Origin: Cristatella mucedo
Lineage: Eukaryota > Bryozoa > Phylactolaemata > Cristatellidae
Assembly: GCA_009760855.2 (NCBI GenBank)
Contig: WPIO01000111.1
Location: forward strand, 870,001 to 902,500
DNA: 32,500 nt
Direction: 5' to 3'
In this document: in pieces, positions 1-9,095 of the stretch
Layout of the letters: every line of letters begins with the position of its first letter
Numbering within the stretch: the first letter of the stretch is position 1
Program-made: the position numbers and the translations under genes
The notes under the pieces: model-generated
The model's database searches: none
The model's input: only the letters and a program-made list of their open reading frames with translations
What the model was told of the DNA's origin: nothing

Positions 1-15
1 TAGCCGGGCGCCAGC

Positions 16-173
16 ATGCACGCCCAGTGGATAGAATCGGAATTGGCGGTCAGCATCGCTCTGCTGACCGTAGGCACGGTAGCGTTCACGCTGGTCCTGT
101 GCCTGACATGCAAGCTCCTCAAGCGCTTGCACGCCTGCTGTCGCCGTTTCAGCAAGCGGTAAGCTGCTACTTC

Positions 174-218
<45 letters not shown>

Positions 219-953
219 ACTTCACTGCTGCTGCTGCTGCTGCTGGACACCTTAATTCTCACGCCCGCTCGCCGCCGCCTCGCGGCGCCCTGCGCCCCCC
301 CCAACCGATAGCGCCGCAACCGGCCGTAGCTACGTCCTGCCATGCAGCGCCGTCTACCGAGCGCGCACGGCGGCGAGCGGCGGCTCCCCGGAGCTACGTC
401 CCTCGCCACCCAGGACGAACGCCGCGCCGCTTCCGCTCGTGCGCGTCGTCGTCGGCGAGAGCGCGCGAAGCTAAGGGTGGGCGGGTGCTGCAAGCGATAC
501 GATGCCGACGCCGATGAGGTCGGTTGCGTCCGCTCCCGCTAAGCGGCGCGTGCGTCGAAGGCGCGCTCTAGAAACTACGAGCTGCAGCTGAGGACCCTGG
601 GCATTTGCACCACCGCTATGCCGTAGCGGCGGTGGCGGCGGTTTCGTCCGCAGGGCCCCGCGACTCGAACCTGGCTCGGTGGAGTCTGCCGGACCGTCTG
701 TGCCACACGTCATCCGCGAATCGCTTCGGCGAGCCGCAAGTAGCAGCCGCCTAATCGTTACGCTCGCGCGCCATTGCAGTCGCACCTCGCTGCGGCGGGA
801 GACGCGGAGCGTCTTGGCGCAGGCCAAGGCCGCAGCTAGCGCGCCTCCTTCAGTCGCGGTCGTGCGAATCGTCGGCGCCGCCGGCGGCGGCGGCGATGGC
901 GGCGAGCGTGCAGCAACCGTCGTGCCCACGATCGTTGTGGTGGACTGCGACGC

Positions 954-995
<42 letters not shown>

Positions 996-1101
996 CGCGG
1001 CCGCTGAGGAGCCGGCTGCGAGCGCCCTTCGGAAGACGCCCGAACGCGCGCCAGCCGAGGCAGACGTCGCTCCGGTCGGCGTCGTGACGGACGTGACCTA
1101 A
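16..1101 (+). CDS. Family member 1: two-exon single-pass membrane protein, unrecognised
   Basis: Predicted exons are 16-158 and 780-1101, giving 154 residues. Exon 1 has an ATG in context GCGCCAGCATG and encodes a polar start (MHAQWIESE), a hydrophobic segment at about residues 10-31, then a Cys/basic stretch (CKLLKRLHACCRRFSK). It ends AAGCG|GTAAGCTGC, so the unspliced frame stops at TAA 160-162. Exon 2 begins with T780 after CCATTGCAG; this completes an Arg codon and enters a frame open to TAA 1099-1101. The tail contains VPTIVVVDCDAG, thirteen glycines from a GGC run, and AAAEEPAASALRKTPERAPA, which aligns with member 2. Intron phase (2) and exon 1 length (143 nt) are identical to member 2. 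The family is not recognised. By the positive-inside rule the N-terminus would be outside and the tail cytosolic (inference). The promoter is left of the window. No transcript evidence is available, so splicing is inferred from three-way comparison. Confidence 0.6.
159..779 (+). other. Phase-2 intron of member 1
   Basis: The donor GTAAGCTGC matches the donors of members 2 and 3, and the acceptor is CCATTGCAG|TCGC. A CTAAT at 751-755, about 25 nt before the acceptor, fits a branch-point consensus. The stretch around 684-700 (GCCGGACCGTCTG) and the CTAATCGTTACG segment have counterparts at the same relative places in the introns of members 2 and 3. The intron holds two CTG-repeat runs near its 5' end. 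Confidence 0.5.
166..245 (+). repeat. Duplicated CTG trinucleotide repeat in the member 1 intron
   Basis: There are two CTG runs, about 14 units at 175-218 and 7 units at 225-245. Each is preceded by GCTACTTCA, so the second looks like a local duplication of intron start plus repeat. Open frames through it in both directions (poly-Ala, poly-Leu, poly-Ser) are products of the repeat. Confidence 0.9.
955..993 (+). repeat. GGC repeat encoding thirteen glycines
   Basis: Thirteen GGC units lie in exon 2 of member 1, directly after the codons for CDAG. Members 2 and 3 have only GG or GR at this place, so this is a lineage- or locus-specific expansion that probably varies in length. Confidence 0.85.
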
Positions 1102-1275
1102 TCCTGGCAAGCGTTCTCGTTTGACCAGCGCGAGCATCGGCTGCCGCTTGCGACCCGGAGGCGGCAGCTGCGACGGCGGCGTCATCCGCCAGCACGACGA
1201 GCTATAGCTATAAGCGGGCGCGCGGGCGGCGCTGCTGTCTTCGCAGCGAATACGCGGACGCGATGCGTACGTTAA
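1102..1275 (+). other. Post-stop segment of member 1 shared with member 3
   Basis: After the stop at 1099-1101 the same frame stays open to TAA 1273-1275 and ends VFAANTRTRCVR. Member 3 has a matching segment ending VFAANVRPRRVR-stop at 23503, also in the frame of its exon 2. The shared nucleotides include TTCGCAGCGAAT and GCGTACG. TCTTCGCAG also resembles a splice acceptor, so this may be an alternative last exon, a former C-terminus, or a conserved 3' UTR. The substitutions between copies are not mainly at third codon positions, which argues against strong protein constraint. Confidence 0.35.
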
Positions 1276-1321
1276 TACATGTTCGTTGAAGCGTGGCTGC
1301 CGAGGCACCACCCACGGCCTT

Positions 1322-1377
1322 GCGAGCTCGCTGCTGCTGCTGCCGCTACGACCGAGCAGCGGCAGCAGCGAGCTCGC
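1322..1377. repeat. GC-rich hairpin downstream of member 1
   Basis: GCGAGCTCGCTGCTG at 1322-1336 is the exact reverse complement of 1363-1377. Between the arms lie further CTG/CAG units that can extend the stem. It sits about 220 bp after the stop codon and may fall in the 3' UTR. It does not look like a bacterial-style terminator. Confidence 0.6.
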
Positions 1378-1509
1378 TAGTTCGCGTTACAGGTCAGCGC
1401 GTGCAACGTGCACAGATCGGAAGCTCGCAATGCGCCGACGATTACTACGCGCCGCCGCTTGATATTCAGCTCACTGCGCTCGTAAAAGAGAGCACCGTAC
1501 AAGAATAGG

Positions 1510-1867
1510 CACAACGATGGACCGAATGTTATGCCTGATCCGACGGGCGACTTCCAGCCGACTCGCTAACAGGCCTACAGCTGCTCAAGCTAAGCGTTAG
1601 GACTCGCCGGCTGCCTACAGACTGTTGCTCCAAGAGTGCGACTGCGGTCCGGCCCTTGACGTAACTAGCGGCCGGCAACCCGACAAAGCGCGAAGGACAG
1701 AAGCGTGCGGAGAAAGCACAAAATGCTAAAAGCCCAGACAATTGAGCTCGCGTCAAATGCGCGCAAGCATGCTAATAACTTGCTTATGTATGTGATTTAG
1801 TTAATTTAACCAGCGTAATGTCTTCCAAATCAATTACTATAATATGTTACTCAAAATAGGATACACA
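1510..1867. other. Transition from CpG island to repeat DNA, no feature seen
   Basis: GC content falls across this stretch. I see no supported gene, RNA gene or repeat, and no AATAAA signal for member 1. A 75-codon minus-strand frame here has no recognisable motif. Confidence 0.5.
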
Positions 1868-2400
1868 TAATAATAATAATAATAGTAATAATGTACTTGA
1901 TAAAGCGTCCTCAGAGAACTTAATCTCTTTCTAGGCGCTTTACATTTGCTGCAAAGGGAAATGCTATTGAATGGCACGTAAAATCATGCTTAAAAACAAA
2001 CAAAATGAATAACATGGTTAGGGGTGACATGCACAGGGTCAGCATGCAAATGTGGTTAGTGGCACCATGCACAGTGTCAGCACGCATAAGCACGTGAAAG
2101 ACGAATCACAGGGACCCACTAAATGCTGTCCTAAATAGGTGTGTTTTTAAGTTTCTTTTAAATGTGGTCAGGTCAGGGGATGTTCTGACGCAGGTCGGGA
2201 GGGAGTTCCAGGCTTTGGGAGCATACGAACTAAATGCACGGTCTCCAAAGAATTTAAGGTTTGTACGAGGTATTTCTAGACTGTTGGATTCCGAAAAGCA
2301 GGTGGTACGATGCTTGGCCTGATGGGGGAGTATGTCGGAGAGATAGGCTGGAGCCATAGAATGAAGGAACCTAAAAGTGAGCGTAAGGACTCGCCACATA
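1868..2400 (-). mobile_element. LINE-B copy, 3' end, 5'-truncated
   Basis: On the minus strand the order is coding remnant, 3' UTR, stem-loop and tail. The coding remnant reads LTFRFLHSMAPAYLSD...PRTNLKFFGDRAFSSYAPKAWNSLP, the C-terminal part typical of L2/CR1-type LINE ORF2. The stem-loop with GCGCCTAGAAAGAGATT lies near 1905-1940, and an ATT-type tail near 1868-1892. The truncated 5' end abuts the tail of the LINE-A copy at about 2403. Confidence 0.85.
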
Positions 2401-2402
2401 TG

Positions 2403-2876
2403 TATTTATCTCCGTCTGTAGCTCCGCAAAGCCGCAAAGACTATGCGGGTGCTGAGCAGGAGAGTTTTGTATAGCACACTCACAGCCTAAGCGGCTTTCG
2501 GTACGCATTCGGTAGCCAACCAACTTCGTCTCGCGCAACAAAAAGAAAGTGGGAAGCATAGCCGAGTCAGGAGAGCAGTTAAGGTAGTGAGTAGCATGTA
2601 AGTAGCAGCTCAGGATCGCTGAAAGGTATGAGCCATAGCTGGCAGCAGTAGACTAGTTGCCATTGCGTAAGAATCGTGGAAGCGAGTTCCACAGTCTAGG
2701 ACCTGCAGAGCTACAGCTTCTATTGCCAACAAAGCAAAAGCTTCTGTCGCCAGCGGTCTACAAGCAGAGGAATGGGACAGCTAATTTATTGTCAATACAG
2801 GACCTGAGGGCACGAGGAGGCCGAAACTGGTGCATCAGTTCAGCTAGATATGGAGGAGCCAGGTCGTGGCTCCTCT
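2403..2876 (-). mobile_element. LINE-A copy, 3' end, 5'-truncated
   Basis: The minus strand matches the C-terminal part and 3' end of the longer copy at 19893-21372. Recognisable pieces are the block around GPRLWNS, the TFFLLRETKLVGYRMRTESRLGCECAIQNSPA end, and the terminal CGGAGATAAATACATA. Frames are broken. The plus-strand frame at 2657-2878 is antisense to this element and not a gene. Confidence 0.8.
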
Positions 2877-5064
2877 GAGCGGCTCGCATGAAAGTAACAA
2901 TAGTGTGTCGAGTTTTGTCGCGCATTAATAATGCAAATTAATAATTAATAAAATAACGTCCGAATCCGAGAAAGCCAGTCAGAATGCCTGTTCAAGCATT
3001 TTCACTGGAGCGCAGCTAGTGCGATGTTTGCTTGATTTTGGAACGAATCGTTTGGCGCAAGGGTCGAGGCTCCAATCTCCCAACGAAATACCGCGACGAC
3101 GGAAATCTGCGAGCGCACGTCGAAGTAATTTTAGCTCTGCGCTTCGTTCCTGTGGCGGGTGCTCCTGTTGCTTTCGACAAATTGGCCGATGTGCCGATGG
3201 CCCTACTCTAACGGCACCGTCGATCAACCAACTACTTGCAGACCTTTTCATTGGCAGATGTCCAAGAGGTCGACGTCCATCGACCGGCTGCGCGAACGTC
3301 GCTTGCAGCTACTTCATGAAAATCTTGAGCTCATGCTTTTTCACGTTAGCACGTGTGCATTACTGATGCGTCATCAAAATGGAATGTCGCAATTTACGGA
3401 TGTAAGCCGCGAATTCAAGGCGAAAGTGGAGACACTCGTGTGCGCATCGGGATCTGAATCTTCGCCTTTAGCTCTTTCGTGGCGGGTCGCCGATAATAAT
3501 AAACTACAATTGCGAAGCATTGCGCGTAAGGATGCAGAGCGTTTTCGGTACGGCGCCCTGACAATGCACCGGGTGACAAGAGTTGCTGGACTTTGCTGTT
3601 TTCGGAGAGAATTTCCTGAGTCTCGCTATTTTATTTTTGTAAGGAGAGAAATAGATAATAACCATTCAAAAGAGCTTCCTTCGCCAACTTGCAGTGCATT
3701 AAGCTAGAAAGACTAGTTGCACGAGGTTAAAAATTTAAAAATTTAGACGCTTCCCTAGCAAAAACAAGTTGCGTTAGGATGCCAAGATCATAATGAGGTC
3801 TACCCGGCAATGTCCTTCGCAAACACCAGAACCAAATAGTACCTAACATTATCGACGTAATTCGCAAAAGCATATTGTCCGCTCAAAAATGCTACCAACT
3901 AAATGGGACACGCAAAGTAAGCTACAAAGTCAGGCCCTGCAGAGTTTCGATCACGTATTGTCCACGGGTCGCCGGATCATTGAACCCATCAAGAGTCAGT
4001 CATCTACCGTCAGCACTACAGGCTTCAAAAACCGCAAGCCGCTCTCCTCTTAATTTTGGGCATGAAGACATATAGTCTCTTGACGTCTTCTCGGGGCTTT
4101 AAACGGCTCTAAGTAAAGCGAGCTACCGTCTCCTAAATAGTAGAGCGGCATTTAGTCGCCATGGATACTCCTGCGTGTCGTTTAACATGCATTTTGCCAC
4201 GTTATGCCCTTTGCCATATTATTTGCAATTTATTTTCCAAAATTCCAGATGAATACTCATGCATCGATACTTGAGCATCAGCCGATGGAACCTTTTGGCT
4301 TGTCTGTGATTGACAGACATCGCTGCCCCGTCAAGCAGGTGCTGAAAACGTGTAAATAGATAAACCACGGCCTTAATTCGGAGAAGCGCCGTTTCGGGCG
4401 AACTGTATTTCAGTTCCTGGGTTGTGTACAGTCCCCCGAAAGGCGTATGGTTAGACCAAGGCATAGGAGATACAAAATTGGTGACCAGAATGTATTAACT
4501 TGAATCAATGGCCGGTGTTGCTTGATTTCTGAGCACTAAAAACAACTTGGTTACATTGTATCGTCTGATGTCTTAAGTGAGTACACCGTCGCGACACCTC
4601 ACACCTGCAGGTGGCCCCGGTGCCCGAAGCTTACTGCGACAGATTCTACAAAAAATATCCTGGTTTGGTCCTGTGTTTGGGGCGCTCACGCCAAACCAAG
4701 GTCAATGTGAATGTATTTGATAACCACAGTCGTAGGCCTCGTGCCCCGCGGCCTACGTGAAGAGCCTTTACTTTTTTTTGCGAATATGAGCTTTCATGAA
4801 GATACGGCTCCGTCGCTTGAAACACCTGACTCCAGCCAAATTATTAAGCCGCTTGCGGAACTCAACGGGGCCTTTGAACGCAACAGCGAAGGCGGCACCG
4901 CTGACTCGGTTGCTACTTGTTACATAATGTGTCGCATGCCCATATAACGGGCAGCTGTAAGCGTGAATGCAAGGTGAATGCATTTGATGACTTAGATCGT
5001 GGGCTCTGTCCTGTGTCAAGAAACTGAATAGCATTTAGTTCTCTTTGAGAGCTATTCGGATGAA
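2877..5064. other. Low-repeat intergenic DNA, no supported gene
   Basis: This is mixed-composition DNA. The longest frame is a 182-codon plus-strand ORF at 3159-3707. It has no motif I recognise, is partly overlapped by another open frame, and has no convincing start context or splice partner. The only repeat recognised is the short dispersed repeat at about 4345-4410. A small hairpin (CGTAGGCC/GGCCTACG) lies near 4732-4760. Confidence 0.45.
4345..4410 (-). repeat. Dispersed repeat shared with 26138-26215
   Basis: The minus strand contains CTTCTCCGAATTAAGGCCGT followed by GGTTTA. The plus strand near 26160-26195 has the same block, and similarity continues for roughly 30 nt on one side (a pattern close to TCAGC(A/T)CCTGC). 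The parent element is unknown. Confidence 0.55.
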
Positions 5065-5394
5065 TTACATTTTTTTACTAGTCCAACCACAGGCTTGGGC
5101 TTTTCTATGAGTAGCAGTTTCGTTTCATAGTCATTAACTTTAAAGGCATTGTTTCGACATTCGGGAGCATCTTGTTTATTAGTCGATTCAGCAGATTCCT
5201 ACGGTTTGAACAAAAAAAGGCTACGTACGGTCAGTAGAGAAGTCATAGCCAATTTCTTTTGCAAGAATTTATTTCTCAAAGGCTAAATGAAAATGGAAAA
5301 CAGAATAAGAACATAGACGGAGCCGTGTGTGACTCCACATCAATGCCTTGTCTCCTAAGCCAGTCGTTGTTCTCACTTGTTCAAATAGGACAGA
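5065..5394 (-). mobile_element. LINE-A copy, old, part 1 (interrupted by LINE-B)
   Basis: The sequence aligns with the RT region of the 19893-21372 copy read on the same strand. Shared pieces include TTCTATGAGTAGCAGTTT, GCAGATTCCTACGGTTT and CCAGTCGTTGTTCTCACTTG. An internal deletion of several tens of bases is apparent. The copy is heavily diverged with no usable frame. It stops at about 5394, where a plus-strand LINE-B begins, and resumes near 6948. Confidence 0.7.
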
Positions 5395-6909
5395 AGAAAA
5401 GTAGGGCAGACCAGCTTAAATCATATATCGAAACTTCAAACCTTGCTAGTAAGTTCCAGTCTGGCTTTAAAGCTAATCACTCCACAGAGTCAGCGTTGCT
5501 TGGGGTATACAACGACCTACTTTGGAATGCAGACATACGTAGAGTGTCTCTGCTTGTTTTGCTCGATCGTTGGGCAGCCTTTGATACTATCGATCACAAA
5601 GTTCTTCTAGAGCGCCTCTCATCTCGCCTGGGCATCGCTGGCACTGCTCTGCGATGGTTCAGGTCCTATCTCAGTGGGAGACTCCAGAGTATTGACGAGA
5701 ATGGGCAAAGATCATCTGAGGTACCTCTGAAATATGGGATACCTCAGGGCTCCGTGCTAGGTCCGGTTCTTTTCACGGTTTATACTCTCCCTCTTGCTGA
5801 TGTGATTGCCAAGCACAATCTAGGCTTTCACTTCTATGCGGATGACACTCAGTTGTACCTTTGCTTTGAGTTCTCCCAGCCTTCGAGCACCTCGAATTCT
5901 TTCAACTCCCTTATGCATGTATTGATGACATCCGCACATGGATGGCAGCAAATTTTCTAAAACTAAACGATGATAAAACTAACTTACTAGTTATGGGAAA
6001 ACCCAGTGTTATTCAGAAATTGGAAAGGCTGACGCTCAAAATTGGCTCTGCCAGCATATCTTCTGTTGAATCAGCTCAAAATCCAGGTGTCATGTTCCAA
6101 AGTGACCTCTCGTTAGACAACTACATCAGCTCCACAGTCAAATCTGCCTACTTTCAGCTATATATCATTGCTCAAATTCGGGCTGCTTGTTTAGATAAGG
6201 ATACCACGTCTAAGTTGGTCTATGTATTCGAGACATCCAGTCTTGACATCTGTAACTCACTGCTTACTGGCCTACCGGCATGTGCGATCAGGCGATTACA
6301 GCTGGTGCAAAACTCTGCAGCTAGGCTTGTCTGTCGTGAGCGTCGCAGTTGCCACATCAAACCACTTCTCGCCGACCTGCACTAGCTAATAGTCAAGCAA
6401 CGGATCGACTTCCAGATTTTGTAGCACACTTTTAAGTCACTTCATTCTTTGGCTCCAGCCTATCTCTCAGATATACTACCCCATCAGGCCAAGCATCGTA
6501 CCACCCGCTTTTCGGAATCCAACAGTCTACATATACCTCGTACAAACCTCAAATCCTTTGGAAACCGTGCATTTAGTTAGTATGCTCCCAAAGCCTGGAA
6601 CTCCCTTCCGACTTGCGCCAGAACATCCCCCGACTTGACCACATTTAAAAAGAACTTTAAAACACCTATTTATGACAGCATTTAGTTAGTCCCTGTGATT
6701 CGTCCTTCATGTGCTTAGGCACGCTGACACTGCGTGCTGCCACTAACCACACTAGCTTGCTGACCCTGTGCATGTCACCCATAACCATGTTATTCATGTT
6801 GTTTGTTTATCAAGCATGATATTACTCAACCTTCAATAGCGTTTCTCTTTGCAGAAGATGTAAAGCGCCTAGAAAGAGATAGAGTTATCTCAGGGCGCTT
6901 TATCAAGTG

Positions 6910-6943
<34 letters not shown>

Positions 6944-6947
6944 TTGG
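5395..6947 (+). mobile_element. LINE-B copy with most of the RT domain
   Basis: This is the longest LINE-B copy. It begins around ADQLKSYIETSNL and carries an RT palm with LLDRWAAFDTIDH (box A), GIPQGSVLGPVLF and FYADDTQLYL, the catalytic YADD box. The C-terminal region follows (ICNSLLTGLPAC, VQNSAARLVCRERRSCHI, FGNRAFS), then the 3' UTR, stem-loop (about 6860-6905) and an ATT microsatellite tail to about 6943. The element belongs to the L2/CR1 group of non-LTR retrotransposons by motif style. Frameshifts and stops break the ORF (near 5960, 6385 and 6420), so it is dead. There is no endonuclease domain, so it is 5'-truncated. Confidence 0.85.
5400..6385 (+). pseudogene. LINE-B reverse transcriptase, broken
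   Basis: Two overlapping frames (to 5960, then from 5942) together cover RT box A through the post-RT region. The catalytic aspartates in box A (LLDRW...DTIDH) and in FYADD are present. The usual DLSAAFDTIDH reads DRWAAFDTIDH. A frameshift between the two frames falls at the W-M-x-x-N-F-LKLNDDKT segment, and a stop follows at 6385. The upstream part of the 5259-5960 frame is not B sequence: it is antisense to the interrupted LINE-A copy. Confidence 0.8.
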
Positions 6948-7350
6948 CATCGTGATCTCTAATTGTCAAAGGCAGGTAACAGATCTAGAAGGTTAAGGGC
7001 AGTGACACTTATTTTAACTTTGCAGCATAGTAAATAATGGTTACACAAAAGAAAGCAGTTTCAGTGGAGTGGTATCGCTTGAATTGCGACTACAAGTTTT
7101 CTGAAAATGTATCCTTTTCAATGTGTTTTACAAGCTGCCTAGCTACATTTCCTTCAAGAAGTTCTTAGTAATACAGAAAAACACAAAACTGTGCGATAGT
7201 TTTCTAGGACCCCAGAATCTAATCCACTCTTTTCAAGTATCGGTCGAACTATGGCCTGTCTAAAGGATTTGGATACAGCCAGGTGATTCGGAGAAGAATT
7301 AAATTGTCAGTTACGGTTGGGCCAAATTTTGTATTTAGGGCGGCGCTTTC
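6948..7350 (-). mobile_element. LINE-A copy, old, part 2
   Basis: The alignment to the 19893-21372 copy resumes within a few bases of where it stopped at 5394. Shared pieces include AACAGATCTAGAAGGTTAAG, GCAGTTTCAGTGGAGT and TTTTCAATGTGTTTTACAAG. The 5' limit is uncertain because the longer copy in this window ends at a similar place. Confidence 0.65.
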
Positions 7351-7959
7351 AGCTGGTAAGATGGAGGTCATTATATGAGATAGCCAATGCGCATTGACGT
7401 GCACAATCTGGTGGCTAAATCCAGAAAACAGTTCTACATAGTTCGGAGTTTCGTAACCCCCAGCTTCGCGAAGCTCATGGAAATGGAAGCTGTCGCGAAT
7501 TCACCTACAAAAAAGGAACGCTTCCACAGTTTCTCCTTCCTCGAAATGACACTATCTTGATGAAACTGATTCTTATTTTCAAAAAATTATAAAAAAATAT
7601 GTAGAAACCTCAGACTTGGATCACAATATCGGACGAACTTCATGAGGACCTCCAGTAGCCACCGAACCTTGTTAGGCCGGAAAACATAGCTAATCTTGAC
7701 GAACAATCAAAGTCAGAACTGTGAAACAGCGGCACCAGTTAAAAGACTGGAATTTGGCTACTAATCATAATTCGCAATTACGCCATTATGCGACGATATA
7801 CGACCAAAGCCATATTAAATAGGCGTCGAGGGGCTGGCAGAGAGTTATGATTCCGGACTCGGCGTTGATGTTCCAGCCGATTTTTTGGGCTCTAGGCCGC
7901 AGAGCTGTTGGCGTACGCCATGGTCGTAGTTGAAGGCCGGTAATCACCGGCTGCTGTCC
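7351..7959. other. No supported feature; possible LINE-A 5' remnant
   Basis: There is no open frame of note. The first part may continue the old minus-strand LINE-A copy, but no second copy in the window covers this region for comparison. A short GCCGGT/ACCGGC hairpin lies near 7935-7950. Confidence 0.35.
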
Positions 7960-8414
7960 AGTTGACCTGCTTGGCTCATCCAGACATGGCTGAACTGCTG
8001 CACCAGTTTCGGCTGCACTCGTGCCTCCAGGTTCTGTATGGACAATAAATTGACTGTTCCACTCCTCCGCTTATAGGCCGTTGGCGACCGAAGCTTTTGC
8101 TTTACAGGTCCTAGGCTGTGGAACTCACGTCCATGATTTTTACGCAACGACAACTACTTCCTTGCTGCCGACTAGGGCACACCCTTTCCAGCAGTCCTGA
8201 GCTCCTAGTTCCATGTTAGTCACTAAATCAACTGCTCTCCAGACTCTGTCATGCTTCCCATTTTCTCTTTGTTGCGTGAGATGAAGTCTGTTGGCAACCA
8301 AATGCGTTCCGAAAACCGCTTAGGGTGTGTGTGGGCTATACAAAACTCTTCTGCGTAACACCCAAGTAGTCTTTGTAGCTTTGTGGAGTTACTGGCAGAG
8401 ATACAATGTATGTA
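7960..8414 (+). mobile_element. LINE-A copy, 3' end
   Basis: The plus strand reads a degenerate C-terminus (MAELLHQF..., VGDRSFCFTGPRLWNS, FSLLREMKSVGNQMR, AIQNSSA), then the standard 3' end TTTGTGGAGTTACTGGCAGAGATACA and a TGTA-type tail. Stops are present. It faces the minus-strand copy at 8418 tail to tail. Confidence 0.8.
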
Positions 8415-8417
8415 TGT

Positions 8418-9095
8418 ATATCCGTATATAACTCCGCAAAGCCACAAAGACTATATGGGTGTTACGCAGGAGAGTTTTTTCATAGAGCGAAGCACAGTCT
8501 AAGCGGCTTTTGGTGCGCATTCGGTTGCCAACAGACTTCATCTCACGCAAAAAAGAAAAAGTGGGAAGCATAGCTGAGTCAGGAGAGCAGTTGATTTAGT
8601 GACGAACATAGCAGTAGGAGCTCAGGAGGGCTGGAAAGGGTATGCCCTATTCGGCAGCAAAGGAGTAGTTGTCGTTGCGTAAGAATCATGGACATGAGTT
8701 CCACAGCCTAGGACCTGCAAAGCAAAAGCTTCTGTTACCAACAGTCTTTAAGCGGAGGAATGGGACAGCTAATTTATTGTCCATACAGGACCCGAGGGCA
8801 CGAGGAGGCTGAAACTGGTGCAGCAGTTCAGCTAGATATGGAAGAGCCAAGCCGTCGCGGGCTTTGTGGGTCAGCGTAAGAACTTTGCTCTGTATTCGTT
8901 GATCCACCGGCAGTCATCCTAGCTCTTTATCAAAGAAAACACGAGGTCAAACCTCTGGGACTTGGAAAACTAGCCCCTTGCAGCATATTCATAGCCATTT
9001 GCAGCGGCCCAGTCGCTTTATTTGATAGCCCAGCTACACGGGAATTACAATAATCAAGCCGAGACAGTACTGAGGAGCTAGTTAAATTAACACGT
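8418..9095 (-). mobile_element. LINE-A copy, 3' two-thirds of the C-terminal region
   Basis: The minus-strand sequence matches the 19893-21372 copy from the 3' tail (near 8420) to LDYCN...LVLS-like sequence at about 9050-9095 (AATAATCAAGCCGAGACAGT). One 73-codon open piece remains (8686-8907, QSKVLTLTHKARDGLALPYLAELLHQF). It is otherwise broken. Confidence 0.8.

Noticed and set aside
154-165. Alternative genetic code in which TAA is read through at exon 1 ends
   Set aside because: The TAA lies inside a consensus splice donor in all three members, and splicing gives matching frames and motifs. Downstream intron reading gives no shared protein.
836-1311. Minus-strand poly-Arg and poly-Ala frames over member 1
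   Set aside because: They are products of the GGC repeat and GC-rich composition on the antisense strand.
1868-1892. AAT/ATT microsatellites as independent features, or CRISPR-like arrays
   Set aside because: They are the tails of LINE-B copies. No array of equal repeats with unique spacers is present anywhere in the window.
2657-2878. Plus-strand frame with KNRGSEFHSLGPAEL
   Set aside because: It is antisense to a LINE-A copy. Similar antisense frames appear at other LINE-A copies, for example 7944-8153 on the minus strand.
3159-3707. 182-codon plus-strand frame as a gene
   Set aside because: No recognisable motif, partly overlapped by another open frame, weak start context and no paralog or exon partner, so it is only mentioned within the intergenic entry.
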